From Aurifilum marmelostoma (Eukaryota > Ascomycota > Sordariomycetes > Diaporthales > Cryphonectriaceae), in contig JAMXSV010000015.1 of assembly GCA_027559495.1 (NCBI GenBank), positions 186,001 to 250,000 on the forward strand: 64,000 bases of DNA. Direction: 5' to 3'. Position numbers and translations under genes: made by a program. This document shows positions 1 to 11,900 of this stretch, one piece after another. Positions within the stretch are counted from its first letter, which is position 1. Each line of letters begins with the position of its first letter. Below the pieces are notes generated by a model. It searched no databases and was not told the origin of the DNA. It saw nothing but the letters and a program-made list of their open reading frames with translations.

Positions 1-2227
1 AAAGAACTGAAGACAATTTCAATATTCGTTACTGTAAATAGATAGGTCAACAACAGGTTTCGAATCGCCCACAACCCACATTGCATCACCCTCCAGAGCA
101 GCACAGGCCCCTCCCCCACACCCACAGGCTGGGTACGATCGATCGCCACTAAGCAAAGCCGCCCCGGGGCAAACAGCGAAGAGCTTGATCCGTATCCACT
201 CGTTTCTGGCTCCTCGGGCAACGCTGCAGACCGTTGCAGTGGCCAAGAGCTGGAGGAGGCGCTGCCGCTTGGCTGCTCAGGGCCTAGCTGTCAGCTCATC
301 GCTCGAGGGGACGGCCGTGAGTGGCGCTGGAGTAATTGGTGGGCTGGGGGACGAGACAGAAGAGATAAAAAGCCCCTGCATGTGGCTTGTGTGTCCCCGG
401 GTGATCCCATGGCGCCAACTGCAACTCGCCTCCGGACACAAGTCTCCGGCTGGCTGCGGTGTGGTGATGTGACAGTGGCACCGAGGATGGAGATTGTTAG
501 TATGATCATCTTGCTGGCCAGCGACATGTAAATAGAGGTCATGACACGAGGACACTCACATACATATAAGAATACAGATCAAGATGCTGCTGAAGGCATT
601 TACACAAAATAGTATCCAAGGTGGCCAAGGATATGTGGGCTGCTCCAGCAGGGTAGGGTGTTTTTGGACTGGTGGATGCTAGCGAAAGAAAGGTCGGATG
701 TTACCGCCATCTCTACTATGGCAGACCTGAGACAAGGGTGCCGAATGATGCACAAGTACAGCAGCGGCTAGAAAAAGAAGAGGGGGTAGCGCGTCTTAAA
801 TCGATGAGGAGTTGCTTGACGGAATGGACACGGCGCGTTGATTAATCAGATGCATTGCAGCATCAATACAAATAATTGTCAAACAATCCAAGAAGGCATA
901 GTCTCCTCCGTCGCCATCCAAGACACGCCGATGGGTGCCAATGGGACGGTCTAGCTTAGTGGATGGATGGTTGCTGTCTCGCTCCCAGGTTTGTGGTGTG
1001 TGATATTCGGTACGCATGCAGATAGTACCCTAATCATTCAGCAAGAATCAGTCTGTTGTACATGAAGGCCTGCGGATAATCGAAATCACTTTCCAGCCGA
1101 AAATTGAGGTGGCAGCACGAAAAAGAGTGGTGAGAGAATCGAAAGAAGAGTGCCTGGGAGTGGAAAGAGACATCAGCTGTGATATCATGACGGTGTCTCA
1201 GACACATCGGGGATGCTACCTGGCAAGGTGGTCCTCACATATGAGACGCGCATAGCAGAGATGATCTAGTGGTCTCTGATCACATCTGTAGCTGTGGATG
1301 TAAGTGATAGCCTAAAGATCAACCATGGTGAATAAGTCTTGATGCTATTATTGTGAAGTCATCGCAGGGTCGGATGGATGGCAAGGTCGACAATGGCCGA
1401 CGGATGTTCCCGAGGATTCATCCAGCCTGAAACACACAAGGCCCAGCCGATCATCTCTGCTTTCTTATTCAGTATTCATCATACTGTACGGAGTGCTATG
1501 GTACAGCACAAGGCATAAACAGCACTAGACTGTGGTATCAACCATGGTTCGTGCTGCCACTCTAGCACTCTCTCTACAGCCGTACAGCGGAGGAAAAGAC
1601 CCGCGCAGACGGGGGCACCCAGCAAGGGTTGATCAAGTGCCAAGGCCGCAAGCCAAGCTTGCCAAGTTTCCAACCCGTTCTGATGTCACTCTAGCGCTGG
1701 TGCTGACGTGCCCGCTGCTGAATTGCTTCTTTTCGTCCTTTTTGCCTTTTTTCCCTACCGTCAGTGACAGTCCGTGCAGGTCTGGCCTGGCCTCGAATAG
1801 GCCACAATCATCAGACTATACTAGCAACCTAGATGATTGATCGAGATGGGTCCTGTCTACTACTTCCCATTTGGTAATACAAAGTACAACGCCTCAGAGG
1901 AAAGTGACGAGTGTCACCTTGAACGTAGACGAACGAGCAGGGCTCCCTTTACAGTGACGTCAACCAGGGAGATATATCGTGAGACTTTATTTTATAATAA
2001 ATCCAAAGCACAGCGTCTGTTCCCCCCTCCTCTTTTTATCATCGTCTTATAATTTGTTATAATAGTACTAACACGACAGTAATCATCCTGTCTTGTTCCT
2101 CTTAAGGGCTGTCACGCTCTTGCTGGTCCACGGCAGTCCTCCAGGGTGATTGATCCTCCATACACATCCACACACATCCACACACATCCACACACATACA
2201 CACAAATCGAAGGATCACAGTCTCAAG
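1..2227. other. Intergenic, no gene recognised
   Basis: No reading frame here looks like a protein on either strand. Short frames exist but lack ATG starts, splice signals or recognisable motifs. The last 70 bases before the PAP2 start hold a CACACATCCA-type tandem repeat (about 2160-2205), probably in its 5' leader. The left edge may include the untranslated end of a gene outside the window. Confidence 0.6.
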
Positions 2228-2448
2228 ATGGGTCTCTTCAACCGTCGACAGCGTGATGGTCCCGCGGCGGCCACCTCCACCAATGGTCACGGTCGCCACA
2301 GCCGCCATGGAGGCAAGCAGGCTGCCACCTACTCCATGGCTACTCGTCCTTCGTTTGGACAGTGGCTCAAGTACACATGGCTCGACATTGTGACCATGGC
2401 TTGTATGGGAGCCATTGGCCTTGGTGTAAGTCTACACGACACATTTAT

Positions 2449-2484
<36 letters not shown>

Positions 2485-2501
2485 GCCAATATATATTTCT
2501 A

Positions 2502-2532
<31 letters not shown>

Positions 2533-3532
2533 GTACAATACTGACAATTGCTCTTATCAGGTCTACGAGGCGCACCCTGCCCCGACCAGGTCTTTCCCCG
2601 TCACCTTCTCCGACGGCGAGGTCGTCTACCCCCAGTTCGCCTACCCCCTCCGCAAAGAGATTGTCCCCATCTGGGCCGCCGCCCTCCTGGGCAGCCTGGT
2701 GCCCATCTTTGTCATCCTCGTCGTGCAGATCCGCGTGCGCTCCTTCTGGGACGCCAACAACGCCATCATCGGCCTCCTCTACTCCCTCATCACCGCCGCC
2801 GTCTTCCAGGTCTTCTTGAAGTGGCTCATCGGCGGCCTGCGCCCGCACTTCCTGGCCGTCTGCCAGCCCGACACCTCGCTTATCAAGGACCAGTACGACG
2901 CCACCGGCTTCAAGCAGATCTACTTCACCCGCGACATCTGCACCGGCGACCCGGACACCATCGACGACAGCCTCGAGTCCTTCCCCTCGGGCCACACCAC
3001 GGCCGCCTTCGGCGGCTTCATCTACCTGTACCTCTACCTCAACGCTAAGCTCAAGGTCTTTGCCAACTACCACCCGGCCATGTGGAAGCTCATCGTCATC
3101 TACGCCCCCGTCCTCGGCGCCGTGCTCATCGGCGGTGCCCTGACCATCGACGAGTTCCACAACTGGTACGACGTCTTTGCCGGCGCCTGCATCGGCACCG
3201 TCATGGCCTTCTCCGCCTACCGCATGACCTATGCTGCCATCTGGGACTGGCGCTTCAACCACATCCCCCTCAACAGGGGCGTCCCCTTTGACTTTGGCAA
3301 CCCCGAACTCGCCGCTGCCGTCTTCACCCACCGTGTCGGCTGGGGTGGCGCTGGTGCTGGGACGCTCGGTGGGGGAGCAGGAGCAGGATATGGTGAGAAC
3401 GGCGCCTTCAGGAATGGTCACCACCACAACAATGGTGTGATGAATGATGGTACCACCAACGGTACCAATGGCACATTCTCACGCAAGCCAGTTGGGTCGG
3501 GCCCAGTGAGGGGGTCTGAGGATATGGTGTAA
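2228..3532 (+). CDS. PAP2-type lipid phosphatase (DPP1/LPP1-like)
   Basis: Predicted integral membrane phosphatase acting on phosphatidate or diacylglycerol pyrophosphate. Two exons, 2228-2425 and 2561-3532, give 389 residues. The intron 2426-2560 starts GTAAGT, has CTGAC at 2541 and ends TCAG. All three PAP2 signature blocks are visible: KWLIGGLRP near residue 153, SFPSGH near 206-210, and the third motif histidine in FHNWYDV near 266. Several hydrophobic helices surround them. The C-terminus is a low-complexity Gly/Asn/His tail. The start ATG at 2228 is preferred because upstream in-frame codons translate only the CACACA leader repeat. The intron is 135 nt, stop-free and in frame, so a naive translation reads through it. 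Substrate preference within the family cannot be read from sequence. Confidence 0.92.
2453..2530. repeat. (AT)n microsatellites inside the PAP2 intron
   Basis: Two nearly pure AT dinucleotide tracts, about 2453-2483 and 2504-2530, separated by 20 bases. They fill most of the intron. In the PAP2 reading frame they encode alternating Ile and Tyr with no stop. Confidence 0.95.
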
Positions 3533-3881
3533 ATGAAGGAGGAGGAAGGGGAGTGTGTGTGAAGAGATGAGAGAGGAGGTGGTAATTAATTTGTGTTTGT
3601 ATTATGTGTGCTTGGGTCTCAGGTGCTCCTCGTTGCGCCACTCCCTTGCCTGTATTTGTTCTTTTTGATATGCCATGTTGTATCAGATACCCATACCATT
3701 TATTTCAGTCAATGGAAATCAGGAATTGCAAAATCAATTGAAAGGTGTTGTGATTTCTCATTGTCCTCTCAGATCTCCCATGTCTTCCATGTGTGTATTT
3801 ACTCATCTACCCCCAAAGAGGTTCACAACTCGCCGAGATGCTAGCGGCAAACCCAGTGTTCATCGCTGCTATCACAGATAC

Positions 3882-4531
3882 CTACACCTCATAGAGGGCA
3901 CTGATGTAATCTTTCAACAACAGATCATCGCAATCAACATGCCTGCCGTGCATCTCCTGGGAAGAGCCAATCATAGCGCACTCGCCCTCTGGAACTGGGA
4001 CACACTATCATACGCAATCACCAGCAATCAGTTAGCACCGCCCAGATAAAAGACAGGGCGCCCCGCACCCACGAGCATGATGGAGGTCCGGGAATAACTC
4101 ACATGGCACCGATGTGTACACGTAACGGCATCACTGTGGACAATCCCGCTGATGTCGCAGTATGTGTCGAAGATGGCGACGCACTGGTACTTCGTGGAGC
4201 TGCATGCGAGGTAGTACGGGTGGGCGCACTGGGTGGGCGGGGCATGCTTCCGTGGCTGGTTTCTGTATGTTTGGATGATGGTGGTGTTGATGTTGGCTGG
4301 GGCGGCGGAGATTGCGAGGACGGGACTGGTAATGCTGAGTAGGATGACGAGGAGGGAGAGGAAGGTTGAGTGCTGCGAGGTCTGAAGACGTCAGTTATGC
4401 CTATTGCTTTTAGAAACAAAATGGACAGGACGATGGGCTCTTAGACTGTGACCAATGTTTAAGAATGGTCTTGCGTTTTGTGCGGGGGTATATATCTCTA
4501 TTCAGCTCCCGTGGGAGGGACTTACCGCCAT
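3882..4531 (-). CDS. Small secreted cysteine-rich protein (candidate effector)
   Basis: Assembled by eye from three exons: 4531-4526 (codes only Met-Ala), 4381-4103 and 4004-3882, giving 135 residues. Intron 1 (4525-4382) begins GTAAGT and ends CTGACGTCTTCAG. Intron 2 (4102-4005) begins GTGAGT, has GCTAAC about 35 nt before its end and ends ATAG. Residues 7-25 form a strong signal peptide core (FLSLLVILLSITSPVLA). The mature part of about 110 residues holds nine cysteines, six of them in exon 2 within some 45 residues. No family was recognised. Size, signal peptide and Cys content are typical of fungal apoplastic effectors, which is inference. The second intron acceptor is the least certain part; another AG would shorten the C-terminus. 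Confidence 0.6.
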
Positions 4532-5656
4532 GGTTGGTGAGTGTTTCTTTGCTTGATGTCTGTTCAATCCGCTTATCCAGAGTCTCGTCGTTGTAATTTG
4601 CTGTTTTGAACAGGATCTGTAAACACAGACTTGAGGAAGAGAGAAGCTGAAGGTTGCACCATCGACTATGCCTCTGAATTCTATGCTGTGAAGGAAGCCA
4701 TCATCAATGCAAGGTCATAAGTACATGGGAGGTACGTAGCTATCATTTACCCATAGTGACGGAGATATCTACTTAATCAAACAACAGCAGTTTCTGGTCA
4801 CTTCTCTGGTATTGTTCCATAGGTCTTGATTGAAGAAGAAAAAGAAAGAAGAAAAAAACGTGATTTGGTCACTAATGACGGTGTTTCTGGAAAGCTGTAG
4901 TAGTCGAACAGCATGGAAACCTAGTACATATACTCCATTGTCAATGGTTACAATCGAAAGAATCCATAGTGGAATCATCATGTGCTGATATGTGAGTATC
5001 AGCCTGCCTTCAAGAGAACCTCACCCTGATGCCGAAAGCAACAACTACCCAGGGGTAATAGTCATAATGTTGGAAACAGAAACAGTACGTACTGTACTTG
5101 TGGGCAGCTGAAACACAACTTCCCATGTGATTGAATAATATGCATTCTCCCATGCTTTGGTGAATTATAGTCTGAATACTGAGCAGGACCTCACTGTCTG
5201 GCTGAATTCTGGTCTTAGAATTTGTTATTTGATGCACCACACTGAGTCACTGATACGACAATGCACTATTATACCCATGGTTGACATTAACAGCATTGAT
5301 CCTGCATTTCCTCATAAAGACTGGTCAAAAGAATGTCCTTGTGTGAGGCAATCAAACCGATTATCAAAGAAAACGTCAATGACAGACAAATAGCCCCGTA
5401 TCAGAGCGTCCGAGACAACAATGTCTTGATACTTGAATCTGGTCAACAGGAAGAGTGTCCATTGTTTTGCTGCCAAATTCAACCCAGGGTATCGTGAAAG
5501 AGCAGGGAAAAAAAGAAGGCATAGCTGAGTAAAAGAGAAAAATCATACACCGAGGAAGAAAGAAACCAGTTCGGTGGCAGTGGGAAAGCAGACTGAGAAA
5601 GACAGACAAGTGAAAAAGAAAGAGCTGATATCAAACCCCACGACGATACCACCCCC
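4532..5656. other. AT-rich intergenic block, no gene seen
   Basis: Clearly more AT-rich than the flanking genes. It holds only short frames with no recognisable product. It could be decayed repeat sequence, but no terminal repeats or transposase motifs are visible. Confidence 0.5.
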
Positions 5657-6892
5657 TCACTTCTTACCCAGAATCCTACCAAAGAACCGTTTCTTGCCCG
5701 GGCTCACGGGGCTACCACCACTAGGGCTACCCCCCGAGCCCTGACCCTCCACCTCCTCACCTACACTCCCTTTTCTTGTCATCCGACTACTACCGCTCCC
5801 ATTATCAGGTTTAGATCCCTTGCGTGGCCTGACCTCCTCATGACGCATCCGCCAGAGCAGGCCCAGCAGGCTCGCAACAATCAGAGCCTCAAGCTCGGCG
5901 TCGAAGCCGTTTTCCAGCAACAGCGCGCCCTCGCTAAAGGGCTGGGCAAGCGAGAACCCAAGCCCGACGTTGTGGTAGATGGCGCGGACCCGGTCCTGGT
6001 TCTCCTCCTCGGTCGCGGAGAAGGGGGGCTTCTTGTCGCCCTGCGAGGCAGCATCGCCGTTGCTGCCGTTCGGCGCGTGGTAGCAGGACGGCGGGATCTC
6101 GACGAGGGTGTACCTCAGCGGGCCCTGCTCGACGGGGTGGACCTGCCACTGCAGCGTGCGCTCGTCGTCCAGCAGGCTGGGGACGGTGAAGGTGAACCAC
6201 GGGTTCCTGCTCGAGCCGAACCTCGAGACGGTGGGCGCGATGGGGAACGACGTGACGAGGGGGATCCTGATCGTGGTCGAGCGAGGGGCCAAGGTGCACG
6301 CCACGGCGCCGTCCTCGGTGTCGGGCCCGAGCGGGGACAGCGGCGGGATGGCCAGCCCGACCTCGGCGCCGCCGCCATAGAGACAGCGCCTCTGCACGGT
6401 GGCGTTGGTGGCCAGGCCCGTGGTCATCTGGAGACTGCTCTTCCGCCTGCCCTGGCCGCCACCGCCCATGACGAGATCCGGCGGCGGCGCCCCAGAGAAG
6501 GAGGTCGATCTCATCCTCGCCTCGAGCGGCTCAAAGTCGACCAGATAAGACACCTCGCTCGGACCCCTGCCGTCACCCACGGGCTTGTCCATAAGCCCCA
6601 GCCTCGTCTTGAACCTGCTCCCGCCGACCGGCTCGTCGCGCACGGCGTCGCCAAACTCGGCAGTGAAGTCGTAGACGGGCAGGTGGGTGACCTTGTCGTT
6701 GTGGCTGGGCAGGTACAGCACGCGGCTGGTGAGGTGGGGTGGCGTGGGGCGGAGCTTGCGGCCGAGGAGGGCCTCGTACTGGTCCGGGGCCGAGAGGCTG
6801 GTGTCGAGGGTCATGTTTCTCGCCAGAGGGTGGGTTCGCGGGTCGACACTGTTGAAGGCCGCCGCTATGGCGATTGCGCTTGCTGTTGCCAT
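5657..6892 (-). CDS. Uncharacterised fungal protein, 411 aa
   Basis: Intronless gene starting at ATG 6892. No family was recognised with certainty. The N-terminus is Ala-rich (MATASAIAIAAA), followed by a region with ordered beta-like sequence. A Ser-rich insert sits near residues 128-152. A core near residues 210-270 contains RFGSSRNPWFTFTVP and WQVHPVEQGPLRYTLVE. A hydrophobic helix lies near residues 325-345 (EALIVASLLGLLWRM). The tail is a Ser/Gly linker ending in basic KKRFFGRILGKK. The WFTF...W...YTLVE pattern loosely resembles tubby-like/scramblase-type fungal proteins, but this is weak inference. Length and low stop density in a GC-rich frame support a real gene. Confidence 0.75.
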   Translation of the reverse strand: MATASAIAIAAAFNSVDPRTHPLARNMTLDTSLSAPDQYEALLGRKLRPTPPHLTSRVLYLPSHNDKVTHLPVYDFTAEFGDAVRDEPVGGSRFKTRLGLMDKPVGDGRGPSEVSYLVDFEPLEARMRSTSFSGAPPPDLVMGGGGQGRRKSSLQMTTGLATNATVQRRCLYGGGAEVGLAIPPLSPLGPDTEDGAVACTLAPRSTTIRIPLVTSFPIAPTVSRFGSSRNPWFTFTVPSLLDDERTLQWQVHPVEQGPLRYTLVEIPPSCYHAPNGSNGDAASQGDKKPPFSATEEENQDRVRAIYHNVGLGFSLAQPFSEGALLLENGFDAELEALIVASLLGLLWRMRHEEVRPRKGSKPDNGSGSSRMTRKGSVGEEVEGQGSGGSPSGGSPVSPGKKRFFGRILGKK

Positions 6893-7535
6893 GGTCTTTA
6901 TTTGATGTGTTTGTCAACAGAACGACAATGTGGCTCTTGATGGTTGGGGGTGATCTTGAGATGACCACTCAGTACAGAGGTGGATGTTGTGTAAGAAGGG
7001 CGTGTGGAGGCACAGAAAAAAGCAGCACCATCTCTCCTCATGATGATGCTGTCGCCAAAGCATGCTCTGCTCTCGCAGAAGAGTGTGGGCGACGAGGTCT
7101 CATTGACGACCAGCATATCAAATCAAAAAAAGGGGAGACAAAGAAACAACCCCTCCCTCCCTCCTCTTTTCGGAAAGCAAGGTTTGAGGGTTGGGGGTAA
7201 TGTCATGACATCAGGACGTGTGCCGTCCGCCGACGGTTGTGGCTTGACCCACCCCCCTTTGCAGTGTCTATATTACCTTCTATGAACGATAGAGAGGCTG
7301 AGAGGGTACAGTGAGAGACGCCAACGACCCGGGAATTCAGCCAGCCGAGAGGTAGTGGTGGTGGTGGTGGTACTGTTGGCTGGGTCGGAGTGCACACCAA
7401 TCGGCATTGAAATCAACTATCCATCATACTATAACACGATCATGATCGGACGACAAATTAAGTGCCTGTGTGATATAGGAAGAAGAAGGAAAACAGAAAA
7501 AAAAAAAAAAAGGTCTGCAAACAATCAACCCCCTT
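6893..7535. other. Intergenic, probable upstream region of the 411-aa gene
   Basis: Lies between two same-strand genes. It contains a GGT trinucleotide run near 7350-7370 and an A-run at 7498-7512. No RNA gene or promoter motif could be assigned. Confidence 0.5.
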
Positions 7536-8081
7536 TCAATAATGAAGGGCATGAAAAGCCGCCCACTCGCCATAAGCCCGAAACGCCCTCCAGCCCGCCC
7601 AACCCCCAAGCCCCAGGAACCCCCCAACCCAGTGTCCCAAGGCCTTGTAGCGCCGCCTCTCCCTACCGCCATGAAACCAAACCACAATCCCGTCCCCGAG
7701 CCCCGCCAGCGCCATCACCCCAGCGACAATAGTCACCCCCGCGGCGCTGTGCCCCTCGTACTGCAGCCCCACCAGCGCGAGGCCGTATGTGATCTCCCGT
7801 ATGCCCTTGAGGTACATGAGCGGCGAGACATCACCATCACCATCATCAACATTGTTGTCGTCATCTTTTGGAGGAGGGGGAGGAGGAGGCGAGGGTTCCT
7901 TGTCGTTGATGTGGTGTCGCTGGTCTTGACGCGAGCTCCTGGACGCATGCCGTGCTGGCTGTGGGAGGCCGAACCGTCCATATTCCTCGCGGGGACGGAG
8001 GATGGCGTGGAGGCCTAGCCCGATGCTGGCTGCGCCGATCAGGTAGGCGTTGATGGGGGCGTAGGCGCCTCCGGTCTGCAT
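7536..8081 (-). CDS. DUF4267-like small membrane protein
   Basis: Single-exon, 181 residues, start ATG 8081. A hydrophobic N-terminal helix (INAYLIGAASIGLGLHAIL) is followed by a cytosolic-looking insert rich in Asp/Pro, then hydrophobic segments IREITYGLALVGLQYEG, GVTIVAGVMALAGLGDGIVV and VGGFLGLGGWAGW. The order (helix, RxxEYGRFGLP, GIREITYGLAL, GLGDG, HWVGG) matches the DUF4267 family of fungal four-helix membrane proteins as I know it. The role is unknown. The family is found singly in fungal genomes and the neighbours give no clue. The acidic/proline insert near residues 65-82 looks like a lineage-specific expansion. Confidence 0.8.
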   Translation of the reverse strand: MQTGGAYAPINAYLIGAASIGLGLHAILRPREEYGRFGLPQPARHASRSSRQDQRHHINDKEPSPPPPPPPKDDDNNVDDGDGDVSPLMYLKGIREITYGLALVGLQYEGHSAAGVTIVAGVMALAGLGDGIVVWFHGGRERRRYKALGHWVGGFLGLGGWAGWRAFRAYGEWAAFHALHY

Positions 8082-8958
8082 TTTTGTCCTTCTTCCTCCT
8101 CTTGAGCGTATGATGACGACTGGATCGTGATGGCTGTTTGCCTGGGGAAGTGCTGTGGTGGCCTCGAGGTTGACATCTTTTAGAGAAGTCTGGGAAGGAT
8201 CCAGCTAAATAATATCAAACCGCAAACTGCCCTAACCCTCTCCTCCCATACTAGTAGTCTTCGGTTCTATTTTATCTTCCTTCCTCTTCCTCCTTAACGT
8301 CGTCGGCCTGAAATATGGCTACGGCAAGTACAGCAAGCAGGACTCTTGACTCGCTTCCGTGTATACTGTACAACATCAGGATGATAACCACCGGAATCCT
8401 CAAACACTTCCCAAAAGGTAGTACTCGCCAGTCTTGACATTTTAAAATCTGAATTCTTTTCATCAAAACAAATATAATTACTGCCCGCGCGGCACGATGG
8501 CTCATCGCTAGGGGGGGAGAAAAACGCCAGTCTCCCTTTATTTCCCTCTCTTTGCCAGTCACAGGGTATTTTGTTTTTTCAGCCCAAGAGCAAGGCCGGC
8601 CCACCATCTAGATAAAAAGACAAGGCAGAACAAGACAATAAAAAAGAAAAAAAAGAGAAAGATTAAACAGCTGTCAATATGCACCGACCCGACGTTCCGC
8701 CCAGCGCCTCTACTCGGCCCAAACACACACGGAGACGCATACACACAAGGCGCATCCTTGATAACAAGTCTTGGTAGACAGATTTCCACCAACTCCAAAT
8801 GAAAAGCAGCAGGAAAAGCAGGTCGTCCGTAGGCCGTGCGAACCTTTTAGCGTATTCGAAACATGCCACATCTTCTGGACCAGGAAGGCCAGACCACTTG
8901 ATGTGAAAGCCTCTCAATCAGAAACACGCGTGCTGCACACCTGGCGACCCTCTCATCC
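8082..8958. other. Intergenic between DUF4267 gene and KDM5 3' end
   Basis: Holds the upstream region of the DUF4267 gene and the 3' flank of the KDM5 gene. Only short overlapping frames without motifs were seen. Confidence 0.5.
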
Positions 8959-11900
8959 TCAGTCGCCATCCAGCAGGGCGTCTATGCCGTTCCTCTCCTT
9001 GTCCAGACTGTCAGCAGTGATGTTCTCTTGATCCGGCTGCTGACTGGGCGCATCTTTGCTTCTTTCCTCATCGTCATCCTGATTCACCATGTCGGCAAAC
9101 AACTGATCCACGGCCGCTTCATCCAACCCGCCGTTGAAAGCATCCTCTTGACCGTTGGTGCTGCGCATTGCCGACGACGCACTGAGCTGGCTGAAGGCAG
9201 TCGGTCCGAAGATTTCCTCGGCCTTCTTACGGCCCTCGGGGGTCCTGGACAGGATCTCAATGGTCGTCTGACGGCTCGCCTCACTGAACATGAAGTTGCT
9301 TAGCGCCCCGCCGTCGTCGACCGGTGCTCGCAGCAGCTGGGGTCCGCTCGGAAGGGTATGATGGAAAAAGCTCGGGTGGATTTTATTGGCGGAGCTACTG
9401 TTGTGGTGTTGGTTGTGGTGGGAGTTGTCCGTATCCATTGTTTCAGCTCGGAGCACCGAGCTGTGTCCTTGGCGGGACGAAGACCCTGCCGATCCAGACC
9501 CGCGGGACGGATGCGCATGTGAGCTGCCGCTTGTGGCTGGCAGGCCTGGGGTCTGCGGCTGTGACGATGTCCCGCGCTGGTAGTACGAGGCGTAGGTGAG
9601 GGCACCGGGGGGCTGTTGGCCGTGGCGCCCGCGGAAGAGCCTGCGGCAGCAGCCTGTTGTGCGGCGGCTTGCGCAGCCATCTCGGCGTTCTGACGCTTGC
9701 GCTTGAGACTCAGTCCTTTGCTCTTGACGGCTTCCGGCAGATCCTCGACTTCAGTTACGCCGTGGGCGAGCAGCAGCCTGTCGAGCTTGGTCGGCCGAGG
9801 CTTGCGCGTGCTCTTGGACACCTCGATGATGGGCGGCGCATCCGGGGCAACAGGACTCCATTTGTGCAACTCTTGGCGGAAAAAGTTGGTCTCGTCGGCG
9901 AGGAGAACCTCCGCGCCCTCGATCTTCCTCAGGTAGAATCGCTGCGTCTCGGCTTCGTTCCTGGTTGACAAGACCGGATTGCAATATGACGAGACGTGGT
10001 TTCGGAAGGCCTGTGCGTTGTCGATAATCTGCTTGAGTAATTCTTCTTCTTCGGGCTGGAATGGCAGTCCCGGTATCTCGTCATACCAGTCGATGAGATC
10101 CTCCAGTTTCGGCCTCGCGGCATCACGAGGAATCTTCACTCGCCAGTCGCAAATGGGGCACGTGTACTTGTCTTCCTCCTTCACCTTGCCGCGCGCGATC
10201 TTCAGACATTTGCCATGGTACCTGGATAAAAAATAAGAGTCAGCTGTCCACCCGATCAAATCGTGTGACCGACGAGATCGAAAGGAAGGGGGAAAGAGGA
10301 GGGAAAAAACAACGGAAAAGAAAGAAGAAGAGGGTGGGGCGAGGACTCACCATTCGTGACACAGCTCACACTCGATCATCATACCAGCTTCAACCCTGCG
10401 ACAGATGCAGAACACCTCTCGGAACTTGGGGTCATCCCACCGATAGACTCCTTCCGCCTTGTCCTTATCAGGCGAAGGTTCGCGGGAGGCAGGCTCTGCC
10501 GGTAGACGTGGCTTGTCTCTCGAGATGTCGAAGCAGTCGACATTGCGCTCCAGGACAGCCTCCATGTGGCTCTTCAGGATGTGCAGCGGGGCGTTGGTCT
10601 TTCCGAACAGCTTCTTGCCCTTGCGCATCCAGTCCTCGTGGCGGCGCTGCTCCTTTTCCAAGTCCAGAGTCCCTGCAGGCTTTGACTGCAAGTCGTCGAG
10701 CATCTTCACCACGTCACCGAGCTCTGCGTACTTGGGCCGCTTGCGGTTATCTGGATCCCGTGAGCGGGTGTTTAGGTCGACAATCATGCGCAGCGCCTCT
10801 CTATGTTTGTGCAGGATCTGGTCGACCTGCTGCAGCGTCGTGGTGGACACGGGCAGTAAGTGCTGGGTTGCCTGGAGAGACAAGGCCTCAAGCTGCTGGT
10901 AGTGTATAGAGTCGCTCTCCATGATCTCCTTGGCCTTCTTCTCCCACACGAAGCCCTGCGTCAGCTGTTCCACGTAGTAGGTCAGATGATCGTTGTAGCT
11001 CTCAATGCCGATGCGCTTGGCTTCGTCAATGAGCTCCGTCACCTGTGTGAAGGACATGAAAGTGCCCCGGCTGTCCTTCGCCCGCTGGTTCCACTTCAGC
11101 TTGTCCAGCACCTTGGCCAGCTTTTCCATCTCGTCCAAGTCAACATTGAAGCTGTTACCTTCCTCAAGCAGCTCTTCTACTGCCTCGACCTGGTGCATGG
11201 ACGGGTGGTCAATCACGTTTCTCGCGCCCTCCTGGAAGGCCTTGATGGCATCGAATCTGTCCTTGAGGAGGTGGATCTCTGGACACTCGAAGCCGATCTT
11301 CTCGGCCTCATCCACGAGTCGGTACACGTTGGATAGCTTTCGCATCTCGCGCTCGCGTTCGTCTTGTTGACTGATGCTCGATTTGCGAAGTCCTGCTTGC
11401 CAGACTCTCTCGTTCTTTCGACGGTTCTGCTGCTTGCGGATCGTGTAGTTGGTTGCCTCTTCGACCCAGCGATTACAACGGTCAACAAAATTGCGCAAGA
11501 TAGGGAGGGTTTTGAGTTCGTACGGTATGCGTTCACCCTCGTTGAGCAGGTTGCGCAAGGTCTTCAGGGAAGGGGTTGGCTCCTCCTCGAGAACCTTGTC
11601 GTACTTCTCCTCCCAGATCTCAGGCACATTTGCCTTCTCCGAGACCTTCTTGCTTGTTGCAGAGATGGTCTCGTCCGTTTTGCGGTAGATGAGCTCGTGC
11701 TCCTTTCCATAGAATCGCTGCCCCTCTGGCACCTCGCAACACGGTTGACTTCCTGCATGCAAAAGACAGTAGACCTTGCCGGACTTGCGGCATCTGAACC
11801 GCGACAGATAGGCGAACCCCTTGCAGTATGCACAGGAGTATTCATCTTCGGGAACGTCGTTGTCATCGACCTTGAACGCCAAAGGGCATGTCATTTCGCC

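Noticed and set aside
2432..3427. 331-codon minus-strand frame opposite the PAP2 gene
   Set aside because: Antisense shadow of a GC-rich coding exon; Asp/Glu/Val/Gly-biased composition and no motifs.
5840..6940. 366-codon plus-strand frame opposite the 411-aa gene
   Set aside because: Arg/Ala/Gly-biased shadow frame; the minus strand has the ordered protein and an ATG start.
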